A DNA stretch of 16,811 nucleotides, taken from contig CAZTRF010000019.1 of NCBI GenBank assembly GCA_964616495.1, positions 1-16,811 of the forward strand, read 5' to 3'. This document shows positions 1 through 6,412 of this stretch, in pieces. The DNA comes from DAOSVX01 sp964616495. GTDB taxonomy: Bacteria > Bacillota_I > Bacilli_A > RF39 > UBA660. The notes beneath the pieces were generated by a model. It did no database searches. It worked only from the letters and a program-made list of their open reading frames with translations, and was not told where the DNA came from. The translations under genes were made by a program, and so were the position numbers. Numbering within the stretch: the stretch's first letter is position 1; every line of letters starts with the position of its first letter.

Positions 1-51
1 ACAGCTATGATTAAGTTTATTTAATTTTTCATCTTCTTTGATATTTTTCAT
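1..51 (-). CDS. thrS: Threonyl-tRNA synthetase, N-terminal fragment (probable)
   Basis: Only the first 17 codons lie in the window; the gene continues past position 1. It starts with ATG at 51, in an ATGA overlap with the TGA stop of the 66-residue ORF upstream, so translation is probably coupled. The peptide ends with LNKLNHSC, which fits the start of the threonyl-tRNA synthetase editing domain (LxHSxAH, a zinc/catalytic HxxxH motif in that family). If so, the usual N-terminal TGS domain of about 60 residues is missing, as in some reduced-genome bacteria. Support from context: the operon begins with a T-box leader whose specifier reads ACC (Thr), and thrS follows dnaB-dnaI in Bacillus. The identification rests on a very short peptide plus context, so an AlaX-type or other HxxxH protein cannot be excluded. 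Confidence 0.6.
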   Translation of the reverse strand, partial: MKNIKEDEKLNKLNHSC

Positions 52-248
52 AATTTTTTCTCTCTTTCTTCATTCATTTTTTTATTTAATAAAAATCTAG
101 CATATTTTTTTCTAATTTCTTGTTCTTTTGAGATAAGAGCTTGATATTCAGGGTCACTCTCCCAAGCCTCTTTTTTACGCCACATCTGTTGCTTTTGAAT
201 CATTATTTTTCCTAATTCTTCTCTTAACATTTTTTCATAATCATCCAT
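48..248 (-). CDS. Small charged protein of unknown function (66 aa)
   Basis: I do not recognise this protein. It is 66 residues, very rich in Lys and Glu, with no hydrophobic segment and a heptad-like pattern suggesting one long helix or coiled coil (residues about 5-60). It has two Trp residues (W23 and W29) around a KKEAWES stretch. Its ATG at 248 lies one base after the dut stop codon, and its TGA stop overlaps the next ATG (ATGA), so it sits inside the T-box controlled dut-thrS unit as the middle gene. No strong ribosome binding site is visible in front of it, which fits translational coupling to dut. It is likely a real gene because the spacing on both sides is tight and the frame has no other claimant. 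Confidence 0.6.
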   Translation of the reverse strand: MDDYEKMLREELGKIMIQKQQMWRKKEAWESDPEYQALISKEQEIRKKYARFLLNKKMNEEREKKL

Positions 249-249
249 T

Positions 250-732
250 TTATTTTGAATCCGTAGATCCCATACCTCCAGTCCTTATTGTCATAACTTC
301 TTCTTCATTATCAATGGTTAAGAATTTAACAAATATCCCTTGAGCAATACGATCTTTTTTATGAACAATAAAATCTTCTTTACCTTCATTTTGAATAGCA
401 ATCATTACATGTCCTTCATTACTAGGATTATTATAATAATCACTTTCAATAATACCAACCTGATTGCATAAACGAATATTATATTTAAAACCTAAACTGC
501 TTCGAATTAAAATCATAAACATTTCATCTTCTGGTGAAACATATTTTATACCGGTTCCCACAACTTTTCTTTCTCCTGGTTTTAAAACAAAATCTTCTAA
601 TGCAGCCAAATCATAACCGGCACTACATTTAGTTTTTCTTTTGGGTAATTCAAAATCATCATATAAAGTCCGATCATCCACTATGTCTTTCTTAAATTGC
701 TCAAAACTTATTTTTTCAAAATATCTAGCCAT
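250..732 (-). CDS. dut: dUTP diphosphatase (trimeric dUTPase), 160 aa
   Basis: Hydrolyses dUTP to dUMP and pyrophosphate, keeping uracil out of DNA and supplying dUMP for thymidylate synthesis; cytoplasmic homotrimer. All five family motifs are visible: I SAGYDLA (37-43), II RSSLGF (77-82), III around GIIESDY (93-99), IV KKDRIAQGIF (125-134) and V RTGGMGSTD (150-158). In motif III the usual catalytic Asp (GxIDSDY in E. coli) is Glu here (E96), a conservative but notable change; the Tyr that follows is kept. The frame is open up to 783, but those extra 17 codons read through the T-box terminator. The ATG at 732 has an AAAGGGA ribosome binding site about 8 bases upstream and gives the normal family length. 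First gene after the T-box leader, followed one base later by the 66-residue ORF. Confidence 0.95.
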   Translation of the reverse strand: MARYFEKISFEQFKKDIVDDRTLYDDFELPKRKTKCSAGYDLAALEDFVLKPGERKVVGTGIKYVSPEDEMFMILIRSSLGFKYNIRLCNQVGIIESDYYNNPSNEGHVMIAIQNEGKEDFIVHKKDRIAQGIFVKFLTIDNEEEVMTIRTGGMGSTDSK

Positions 733-747
733 TTTACATTCCCTTTC

Positions 748-794
748 AAAAAAAAGAATGCTACCTAAGGAGTGCATAAGCACGGTACCATCCT
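748..794 (-). terminator. T-box regulated terminator / antiterminator
   Basis: Two exclusive structures can be drawn. Antiterminator: helix AGGA (794-791) with TCCT (771-768), the 7-base bulge TGGTACC (790-784), then helix GTGC (783-780) with GCAC (775-772) closed by TTAT. This is the textbook T-box shape, with TGGT free to pair with the ACCA end of an uncharged tRNA. Terminator: 793-784 pairs with 765-756 (nine pairs, one G-G mismatch), followed by eight T residues (755-748). The terminator ends just before the dut ribosome binding site. Confidence 0.88.
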
Positions 795-943
795 AATATT
801 TAACTTTAATTTGATAACGAAGTATCCTCCGGAAACTATTAATTTCTCTAGAAAGTGGTAACTTATAATTTACTTCTTAGTTTACACCAACCACTAAGTC
901 TCTATAAAGTTTATTATAAATCATGTCTCTCATTACAGATTTC
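748..943 (-). promoter_or_regulatory. T-box riboswitch leader, threonine specifier (ACC)
   Basis: A tRNA-sensing leader in front of dut. Stem I is recognisable by the distal hairpin CTTAG (898-894) / CTAAG (880-876) enclosing the hallmark GGTTGGTGTAAA (892-881), an AGAGA bulge (903-899), and a lower helix ACTT (910-907) / AAGT (864-861). The 3' side of the specifier loop reads TTACCAC (861-855). The codon ACC (859-857) followed by A856 is the expected specifier-plus-purine arrangement and means threonine. A small stem III (GATA 826-823 / TATC 816-813) and the conserved T-box AGGATGGTACCG (794-783) follow. The Thr reading agrees with the thrS-like gene third in the operon. The lowest helix of stem I is only weakly defined by eye. 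Confidence 0.9.
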
Positions 944-949
944 TTATTT

Positions 950-978
950 ATTTTAACACTTTATTGTTATAATTGCAA
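950..978 (-). promoter_or_regulatory. Sigma-A promoter of the T-box/dut operon
   Basis: -35 TTGCAA (978-973), 17-base spacer, -10 TAAAAT (955-950) with an extended TGT in front. It lies in the short gap after the stop of the 188-residue ORF and would start transcription near 943, just at the base of T-box stem I. Confidence 0.75.
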
Positions 979-984
979 TGATTC

Positions 985-1551
985 TTATTTTTGATATTCT
1001 GATATTGGTAATTTAGAATATAATTGATGACTTATTCTCATCAGTTCTTTTTCATCACGAATATCATCTTCTCCCATTAAGCTCATTAAATATTTTAAAC
1101 TATAAACTTCATCTTTGGCAAGCAAAGATGGTGTTTCTAAATCATGGGTATATTCTTTTCTTTGAAGGCATCTACCTCTGATTTGATATTCTAAACGATC
1201 TCTTTCGGCTAGCATTCTAAGATTTTGTTTTTCTTGTTCTCCACTAATTAAACTTTGCTCATATTCTTCAACCGATAATTGACGATGGGAAGCTCTTATT
1301 TCTCTTCTGGTAAGGAATAAATCAATGTTGGTAATAGCTATTTCTCTTTCTAAAGATGAAATAGTATAATCTCTTTCTAAACGGGCTTTTTCTACTTCGT
1401 TAATCGCTCTAAAAGAGCCTTGTTCATATTCATTTTTCTTACTACCTTTAAGATATAGATTTAAAATACTATCGAATTTTAAATCAGCAGTAGCAATTTG
1501 TTCTTCTAATTCCTTTTTCTTAGCTAATAAGCTTTTTACTTTATCAGACAT
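985..1551 (-). CDS. Coiled-coil protein of unknown function (188 aa)
   Basis: I do not recognise a family. The protein is 188 residues, highly charged, with a predicted long helical or coiled-coil region at about residues 1-120 (many Leu/Ile in heptad-like spacing between Glu/Lys/Arg) and no membrane segment or signal peptide. It is the third gene of the dnaB-dnaI unit: its ATG shares one base with the dnaI stop (TAATG), a sign of coupled translation. In Bacillus the genes between dnaI and thrS are ytxB/ytxC; this one has the same position but no similarity to YtxC that I can see. The context suggests a link to replication initiation or simply shared transcription. No terminator is visible after it; the dut promoter starts 7 bases beyond its stop. 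Confidence 0.75.
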   Translation of the reverse strand: MSDKVKSLLAKKKELEEQIATADLKFDSILNLYLKGSKKNEYEQGSFRAINEVEKARLERDYTISSLEREIAITNIDLFLTRREIRASHRQLSVEEYEQSLISGEQEKQNLRMLAERDRLEYQIRGRCLQRKEYTHDLETPSLLAKDEVYSLKYLMSLMGEDDIRDEKELMRISHQLYSKLPISEYQK

Positions 1552-2456
1552 TATTTTCTCCTATTCTCGCTTACCATTTCCATAGTTTCGGTTAATTGAT
1601 TAATGCGCTCAATAATTCTTCTTGACTTTACTTTATCAACATTGTTTTTAGTATTACTTAAATGCTGCTCTAGATCAGAAATACTTAAATTAGAGGTGAA
1701 AAATGTTGGTAAAGCATTATCCATACGATATTGCAAAATGGTACCTAGTATTTCATCTCTACTCCATTCACTAACACTCTCAGCTCCAATATCATCTAAT
1801 AATAAAATGTCCGCCTTTATTAAATCATTTAATTTTGAATCAAAGTTAGTTTTAAAAGAATCTTTTAGTTTTCTTAAGAGAAAAGGATAATAAACAGCAA
1901 TAATATTAATTCTTTTTTTAGATAATTCATTTAATAAAGCGGTAATTAAATAACTTTTTCCACTACCAAATGAACCATGCAAATAAAGACCTTTTACTTT
2001 TTTACCCTCTAAATAATTATCATAAAATTCTTTTAGCCATTTAATTACTTTAGAGCGACTTTTATCGGTAACATCAATCTTACTCATTGAGGCATTCTGT
2101 AATTCACTAGGCAATTCATAAAAAGTAATGTTTTTCTTTTCTTTAGAAAGTTTTTTAGTATACTTACAAGATATGTAAGAAAAATCTAAATGTTCTTCTC
2201 TTGTAGTTGGATAATAAACATAGCCACACGTTGGGTTCTTGCAAAAACCTAATCCTTTACAATTTTCACAGTTGTTTATTTCCTCAATGGTTCTTTGTAA
2301 TTTAGAGGTATATTTAATAGCGTCTTTCTCTTTTAGTTTTAAACTATTAACAAGTGCTTTAAAATTAGAATCTTTACAGGCAGTTGCATAGACATATTTT
2401 AAAGATTTTTCATAATCTTTTTTAGTATATTTTTTTAATCCATCTTCAATTTCCAT
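1551..2456 (-). CDS. dnaI: Primosomal protein DnaI, helicase loader ATPase (301 aa)
   Basis: AAA+ ATPase that loads the replicative helicase (DnaC of Bacillus) onto DNA together with DnaB and DnaD. The N-terminal part (1-110) carries a Cys cluster (C63, C66, C72, C77, C97), matching the zinc-binding helicase-interaction domain of DnaI. The ATPase core follows: Walker A GSFGSGKS (161-168), Walker B ILLLDDIG (217-224), sensor-1 TSN (254-256), and an SRRIIERI arginine motif (278-285). Length is close to Bacillus DnaI (311). A ribosome binding site AGGTGA lies 5 bases before the ATG and contains the TGA stop of dnaB, so the genes are coupled. DnaB and DnaI side by side are diagnostic of Bacilli-type replication initiation. 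Confidence 0.95.
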   Translation of the reverse strand: MEIEDGLKKYTKKDYEKSLKYVYATACKDSNFKALVNSLKLKEKDAIKYTSKLQRTIEEINNCENCKGLGFCKNPTCGYVYYPTTREEHLDFSYISCKYTKKLSKEKKNITFYELPSELQNASMSKIDVTDKSRSKVIKWLKEFYDNYLEGKKVKGLYLHGSFGSGKSYLITALLNELSKKRINIIAVYYPFLLRKLKDSFKTNFDSKLNDLIKADILLLDDIGAESVSEWSRDEILGTILQYRMDNALPTFFTSNLSISDLEQHLSNTKNNVDKVKSRRIIERINQLTETMEMVSENRRK

Positions 2457-2460
2457 AATT

Positions 2461-3744
2461 TCACCTAAATTCTTTTAATAAATCTTCAAGTTCGGCTTTT
2501 TCTTCTTCACTAATTTCTTCTTTTTCAATATTTTTATCAAACCAAATTGGAGTTTTAATATTTTCTTTTTTAACGGTATTCTTTTTAGAATATTTTTGAT
2601 GTTCTTTTTCGGCAATAGTCATTGCATCACTGGCTGTTTCAATGTTTAACCTTTTCCATTGCCCAGCGATTGTTTCTACAAAGCCCTGTATTAATTTATT
2701 ATCATTACTTTTTAAAATATAGTCAATTAACACATTTACTACGGCCGGCTTAAGTTCATAATCAACCAGTAGATTTTCTAATAATTTTAAATCTCTAGTC
2801 GTTGGTTTAGCTCCTTTGTATTTACTTCTTAAAAAGTCATAGGGTGTTGTATTTTCAAAAACACTAATTAATTTACCACGATTACTGTCATCTCCATTGG
2901 GATTTCTTAAATATTCTGGTTGATTACGATAAATTAAAGTCGGAAGAGATCCGGCATTATCATATTGATAATATTTCCTAACGGTTTTTCTTAAGTTTTC
3001 TTTATCAATAAGGCCATTTTCATTAAGGCTTATTCTAATCATTTCAGCCATTTTTAGAGAATCAAAATTATAAATAAAAGCTAACTCATTAATTAAATTT
3101 TTTGTTTTATCATTAAAGGTCTTTTCATTAATTATTCCTTTAGGAATAGATGATACTATTAAATCAAAATCAATAAAGTTTTTAATATAGCCTTTATTAA
3201 TATTATTATCTTTTATAAGGTCACTTTCAATAATTGCGAGATTTCCATTATAAGAAGTAAAGGTTTCATTTAGTTGTTTAGAAATGTCTTCATATTCTTT
3301 CATATCTATTTTAGGCATTTGGTAACATTCTTTTAACTCCTCATACTCTTTTTTGCCAATATTATTATATAAAACCACATTAAATATTGGATGCATAAAG
3401 AATTCTTTAGGAGTCAAGGGTGAATATAGTTCATAAATATAGCTGTTTATTTCACCCTTTCTTAAATAAGTCTTTAATATTCCTACTGCTTCTAAACCTT
3501 CTCTAGCTTCTTTAATAGACTCTAAATCAGACTTTAAAATAGTCATTAAGTGATGATGAGTATAATCTTTAGATATTAATTCTAAGTGCTCTAAATCACG
3601 CCATAAAGTTAGATATAAACTAATAGCCATAGGCCCTATAATAGGTTCATAAAGAGATATTAAAACATTCTTATCCTTCTCAGTTAAGATAGTTTTATTA
3701 ACAACCGTATAAACATCTGCCGGAAGTAAAGAAATTAGTTTCAT
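2461..3744 (-). CDS. dnaB: Replication initiation protein DnaB, Bacillus type (427 aa)
   Basis: Helicase co-loader and membrane-attachment protein of Gram-positive replication initiation; not related to the E. coli DnaB helicase. The N-terminal winged-helix region shows the family stretch LYEPIIGPMAISLYLTLW (31-48). The C-terminal DnaD/DnaB_2 domain lies at about 300-380 (TPYDFLRSKYKGAKPTT, then VVNVLIDYIL and the IAGQW motif). An acidic tail closes the protein. The start at 3744 has a GGTGAT element close upstream and a good sigma-A promoter about 22 bases before the ATG. It is first in the dnaB-dnaI-188-residue unit, with its TGA stop inside the dnaI ribosome binding site. nrdR, its neighbour in Bacillus, is not next to it; a phosphoesterase gene is. 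Confidence 0.93.
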   Translation of the reverse strand: MKLISLLPADVYTVVNKTILTEKDKNVLISLYEPIIGPMAISLYLTLWRDLEHLELISKDYTHHHLMTILKSDLESIKEAREGLEAVGILKTYLRKGEINSYIYELYSPLTPKEFFMHPIFNVVLYNNIGKKEYEELKECYQMPKIDMKEYEDISKQLNETFTSYNGNLAIIESDLIKDNNINKGYIKNFIDFDLIVSSIPKGIINEKTFNDKTKNLINELAFIYNFDSLKMAEMIRISLNENGLIDKENLRKTVRKYYQYDNAGSLPTLIYRNQPEYLRNPNGDDSNRGKLISVFENTTPYDFLRSKYKGAKPTTRDLKLLENLLVDYELKPAVVNVLIDYILKSNDNKLIQGFVETIAGQWKRLNIETASDAMTIAEKEHQKYSKKNTVKKENIKTPIWFDKNIEKEEISEEEKAELEDLLKEFR

Positions 3745-3765
3745 AATATCACCACTCTTATTAAT

Positions 3766-3794
3766 ATAATAAATTATTATTATTCTTTTTACAA
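3766..3794 (-). promoter_or_regulatory. Sigma-A promoter of dnaB-dnaI
   Basis: -35 TTGTAA (3794-3789), 17-base spacer, -10 TATTAT (3771-3766). Transcription would start near 3759, leaving a short leader before dnaB. The rest of the gap back to 3889 holds no clear terminator for the phosphoesterase gene, so some read-through into dnaB is possible. Confidence 0.7.
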
Positions 3795-3889
3795 GTTAAT
3801 AGTTAAAGGTATCTTTTCTTATCAAATATTTGTCGTTAGTTCATCATTTCCAAACGATCAGTAGTATTCTTATAGCATAATTATTTTCC

Positions 3890-4840
3890 CTACATCTTTT
3901 TTGATGGCAAAGTTTCATGACTTAATAATTCACTATTTTTTAAATATATTTCTTCTATGTCATTAGCCGTTATTGTTTGAAAGGCATTGAATAATCCAAT
4001 ATCAGCAGTCCATTTTCTAAAGCCTTGAGAAACAAATAAATAGCCTCTTCCAAAATCATGAACTCCGCGACATATCATTCCTGGAATGGGAGCTACTAAT
4101 GGAGTTATAAATAATCCCGAATTAGTGTTGCCTAATAACTTATCAAAACTTTTAGGCAAATATCCATCATGTAAATGACCAGTGACAACTAAATCACTAA
4201 GATGATTTAAGTCATCAAGGCTAGTTTTTACTAATGGTTCTGATAAAAGAACTGGCGAATGAGTTAATAAAACATTATAATCAGCTTCAGCCATTTTTAA
4301 TCCACTTTTTAAATAATCTTCAATAAACTCTTCATTAGTTTTTTCATCACCTTTTTTCAAATAGGTAGCTAGTCTGGGACTAAAGCCTAAAAAGGTCATT
4401 CCTTTTATTGTGGTTTGTTCATTATCTAAAAAATAAACGTCTTTAATTTTATTTAATGACTCAAAATATCTTAATGATTTTTGATTTCTTTCTTGTTTAC
4501 TATTTAATCTATTAACAAAGTTTTCTTTACCGAAAAAGCCAATATCATGATTCCCAGGCACAATAATTAAAGGAGCTACTTCAGATAACTCTCTTATTAT
4601 TTTGTCAAAAAAAGATTTTTCTCCAGAATCATCAATAAAATCAATAGTTTCTATTAAATCTCCTGGCATAATTATAAAATCTGGACTGGTTTCCCTTGAA
4701 TACTCTACTAGCAATTCATATAAATGTTTATCAACATGAGGATGATAATGAATATCAGAAGCAACTAATATTTTTGAAGTATTGCTTTTAAAATATGGAC
4801 TGGCTATTAAAGTCGCGTCACTGTAAATTGCTTTTGCCAT
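3890..4840 (-). CDS. Calcineurin-like metallophosphoesterase (316 aa)
   Basis: Two-metal phosphoesterase of the calcineurin-like superfamily; the substrate cannot be told from sequence. All metal-ligand motifs are present in order: DIH (D29, H31), GDLIE (D61), GNHD (N97, H98), THSP (H194) and GHLHDG (H222, H224). No signal peptide or clear membrane segment is seen, so it is probably cytoplasmic or peripheral. The ATG at 4840 has a good AAAGGAG site 9 bases upstream and an extended -10 (TGGTATACT, 4870-4862). It is closely similar in layout to the broken phosphoesterase gene at 5309-6330: the GHLHDGYL motif and the CRG...GF ending are shared, so the two are tandem paralogues separated by three tRNA genes. 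Confidence 0.9.
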   Translation of the reverse strand: MAKAIYSDATLIASPYFKSNTSKILVASDIHYHPHVDKHLYELLVEYSRETSPDFIIMPGDLIETIDFIDDSGEKSFFDKIIRELSEVAPLIIVPGNHDIGFFGKENFVNRLNSKQERNQKSLRYFESLNKIKDVYFLDNEQTTIKGMTFLGFSPRLATYLKKGDEKTNEEFIEDYLKSGLKMAEADYNVLLTHSPVLLSEPLVKTSLDDLNHLSDLVVTGHLHDGYLPKSFDKLLGNTNSGLFITPLVAPIPGMICRGVHDFGRGYLFVSQGFRKWTADIGLFNAFQTITANDIEEIYLKNSELLSHETLPSKKM

Positions 4841-4861
4841 AATAATTTCTCCTTTGTTTTT

Positions 4862-4870
4862 AGTATACCA
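4862..4870 (-). promoter_or_regulatory. Extended -10 promoter of the phosphoesterase gene
   Basis: TGGTATACT gives an extended -10 (TGn plus TATACT, 4867-4862). The -35 at 17 bases is only TTTAAA, and overlaps the T-rich tail of the tRNA-Glu terminator, so the extended -10 probably carries the activity. Confidence 0.55.
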
Positions 4871-4879
4871 TAAATAACT

Positions 4880-4915
4880 GAAAATTTAAAAACTCAAACG
4901 TTAAGTTTGAGTTTT
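4880..4915 (-). terminator. Terminator of the tRNA-Gln/tRNA-Glu unit
   Basis: Perfect 11-base inverted repeat (4889-4899 with 4905-4915) with a 5-base loop, followed on the minus strand by a T/A-rich tail. It sits 8 bases after the CCA end of tRNA-Glu. Confidence 0.8.
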
Positions 4916-4923
4916 AAGTCATT

Positions 4924-5002
4924 TGGTGACCTGTACGGGTTTCGAACCCGTGAAAATACCACCTTGAGAGGGTGGCGTGTTAAACCACTTCACCAACAGG
5001 TC
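4924..5002 (-). tRNA. tRNA-Glu (anticodon CTC)
   Basis: Acceptor GACCTGT (5002-4996) pairs with ACAGGTC (4934-4928), discriminator A, CCA encoded. The D arm is GTG/CAC. The anticodon stem CCACC/GGTGG encloses CTCTCAA, so the anticodon is CTC, reading GAG (Glu). T arm ACGGG TTCGAAA CCCGT is perfect. The overall sequence resembles Bacillus tRNA-Glu. Odd points: C at wobble position 34 where low-GC genomes normally use TTC, and a 7-base variable loop (TATTTTC) where 4-5 is usual. It lies 6 bases after tRNA-Gln and is co-transcribed with it. Confidence 0.93.
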
Positions 5003-5008
5003 ATAATA

Positions 5009-5082
5009 TGGCTGCCCAGGAAGGATTCGAACCTGCGCTGTCAGAGTCAGAGTCTGATGCCTTACCACTTGGCTACTGGGCA
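5009..5082 (-). tRNA. tRNA-Gln (anticodon CTG)
   Basis: Acceptor TGCCCAG (5082-5076) pairs with CTGGGCA (5019-5013), discriminator G, CCA encoded. The anticodon stem TCAGA/TCTGA encloses CTCTGAC, giving CTG, which reads CAG (Gln). D arm GCC/GGC; variable loop of 4 as in Bacillus tRNA-Gln. The T stem GCAGG/CCTTC has one C-T mismatch. First gene of a two-tRNA unit with tRNA-Glu. Confidence 0.94.
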
Positions 5083-5100
5083 ATTTCCAATTGCCTTATA

Positions 5101-5109
5101 ATTATAGCA
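5101..5109 (-). promoter_or_regulatory. Extended -10 promoter of tRNA-Gln/tRNA-Glu
   Basis: TGCTATAAT (5109-5101): a consensus TATAAT with TGn extension, about 19 bases before the tRNA-Gln 5' end. The -35 region (TTTAAT at 17 bases) is weak. Confidence 0.7.
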
Positions 5110-5161
5110 AATTATTTTTATAAATTAAATACTTTTTAAATATATTGCTATATTTCTAACC

Positions 5162-5190
5162 ATAATAAAACTCGAAATTAAAAATTCGAG
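5162..5190 (-). terminator. Terminator of tRNA-Met
   Basis: Inverted repeat CTCGAA / TTCGAG (5190-5185 and 5176-5171) with an 8-base loop, followed on the minus strand by TTTTATTAT. It begins 12 bases after the tRNA-Met CCA end. The stem is short but the position and T-rich tail fit. Confidence 0.7.
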
Positions 5191-5201
5191 TTTAAATTCT
5201 T

Positions 5202-5278
5202 TGGTAGCGACAGAGAGATTTGAACTCCCGACCTGCCGGGTATGAACCGGATGCTCTAGCCAGCTGAGCTATGTCGCC
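5202..5278 (-). tRNA. tRNA-Met, elongator (anticodon CAT)
   Basis: Acceptor GGCGACA (5278-5272) pairs with TGTCGCT (5212-5206) with a terminal G-T wobble, discriminator A, CCA encoded. The anticodon loop TTCATAC gives CAT. The G1-U72 end and D arm are like Bacillus elongator tRNA-Met; the GGG/CCC anticodon stem of initiator tRNA is absent. T arm GGGAG TTCAAAT CTCTC. The outermost anticodon-stem pair is a T-C mismatch. It has its own promoter and terminator. Confidence 0.93.
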
Positions 5279-5292
5279 ATAAGAACAAACTG

Positions 5293-5321
5293 ATTATAGC
5301 AAATAAATTTATCTTTTACAA
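5293..5321 (-). promoter_or_regulatory. Sigma-A promoter of tRNA-Met
   Basis: -35 TTGTAA (5321-5316), exactly 17 bases, then -10 TATAAT (5298-5293) with an extended TGC. The -35 box overlaps the last codons of the broken phosphoesterase gene, whose stop is at 5309. Confidence 0.82.
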
Positions 5322-6330
5322 CCAAAATCTTGTTCTTTTTCCGGATTTTGAATTACCGCTTTTAATAACATAGAATTAAATTTAGGATTCTTAATTCCTT
5401 GAATAAAGCCTCTATTTACGAATAAAGCCGTTGATTTTTTATTTTTTTCACCTAACATTTCAATAATAGCATTATAAAATTCATCAGGTATGTAAGCCGG
5501 ACTTTTAAAACCTTTACTCATAATAAAAGCCCCCCGACACATATTATTAACAAAAGCCGTGGTTGGTGTCTCCCATATTCCATATGATTCTACTAAATTC
5601 TTAAATTTTTGAACTGTATCATCTTTTAAATATCCATCATGTAAATGTCCCGTAAAAATAGCTAAAACATTAGAAAAATCCAATCTATCTCTTACGTAAG
5701 AAGAAGAAATTTGATTGGGAGCATGACCACATATAATATTTATTTTATTATTTTGAAATGTAACATTTGCTTTTTCAAAATCACTAATAACTTATTACAA
5801 TGTCTTCCATAATTTATTTCGGTCATTGAAGGCAAATCTTGGGTTATTCCAGTATATACTACCCCATCTATTTCAACCTGTTTATTATCTAAAGGATACA
5901 CATCTTCTTTTTCTCCCAATTGGTTAAACATCAAGCGAGCTTTAATAACTTCTTCAGGCATATTTTTTTCTTTTATTTTAAAGCAAGCCTTTAAAAATCT
6001 TCCCCAAGTAAATAAATCATGATTTCCCGTACTAATTACTACTGGAGCTTTACTTTTTAGCATATCAATCATGTATTGTAATTTGTTATATACCTCACTA
6101 TTTTGATAAAGGGCTGCCCCATTTATTACATCACCGGAAACTAAAATCGTGTCTATATCTTCTTCACTTTCTAAATACTTTTCTAACATTTTTAAAATAT
6201 ATATTGCTAAATCAGTGCTATATTGGTCTTGATCAATATGCAAATCTGATAAATTTAAAATTCTAAGTGGTTTTGGTATGCCCACCTTATCAGTTATTAA
6301 TGTATAATTATCAGTAACAATTTTATTCAT
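5309..6330 (-). pseudogene. Metallophosphoesterase gene split by a frameshift
   Basis: Second calcineurin-like phosphoesterase, a paralogue of the intact gene at 3890-4840. The first frame (6330-5740, 196 codons) carries DLH (D29, H31), GDVING (D67) and GNHD (N103, H104), then runs out into unrelated residues and a stop. The rest is read one base off: after the shift the other frame gives the GHAP motif (His codon 5725-5723), then GHLHDGYL and the CRG...GF ending down to 5309. One missing base between 5791 and 5740, most likely near 5784-5791, explains it; restoring it gives about 340 residues with every metal ligand. The start at 6330 has an AGAGG site and a good promoter (6377-6349). It may be a true pseudogene or a sequencing or assembly error. 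A -1 programmed shift seems unlikely since no slippery run and stem are seen. Confidence 0.85.
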
Positions 6331-6348
6331 TCCATACCTCTCAGCGCT

Positions 6349-6377
6349 ATTATATTATAGTTAGTATCTAGAATCAA
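6349..6377 (-). promoter_or_regulatory. Sigma-A promoter of the broken phosphoesterase gene
   Basis: -35 TTGATT (6377-6372), 17-base spacer, -10 TATAAT (6354-6349). A second TATAAT lies at 6359-6354. The region is shared with the divergent nuclease gene, whose own promoter is weaker (possible -10 TACAAT at 6392-6397 on the plus strand). Confidence 0.7.
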
Positions 6378-6412
6378 TTAAAAAAATATAGTACAATAAT
6401 TATGGTGAAAAT

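Noticed and set aside
733..783. In-frame upstream extension of dut from an ATG at 783
   Set aside because: These codons run through the T-box terminator and have no ribosome binding site; ATG 732 has a good one and gives the normal dUTPase length.
1603..1890. Plus-strand open frame of 95 codons inside dnaI
   Set aside because: Lies antisense to the conserved DnaI ATPase domain, with no ribosome binding site or recognisable protein.
4907..5101. Plus-strand open frame of 64 codons
   Set aside because: It is the reverse strand of the tRNA-Glu and tRNA-Gln genes; phrases like GFRTREN and WLPRKDSNLR are well-known spurious translations of tRNAs.
5740..5791. Programmed -1 frameshift in the second phosphoesterase
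   Set aside because: No heptanucleotide slippery run followed by a clear stem was seen; simple loss of one base explains the data better.
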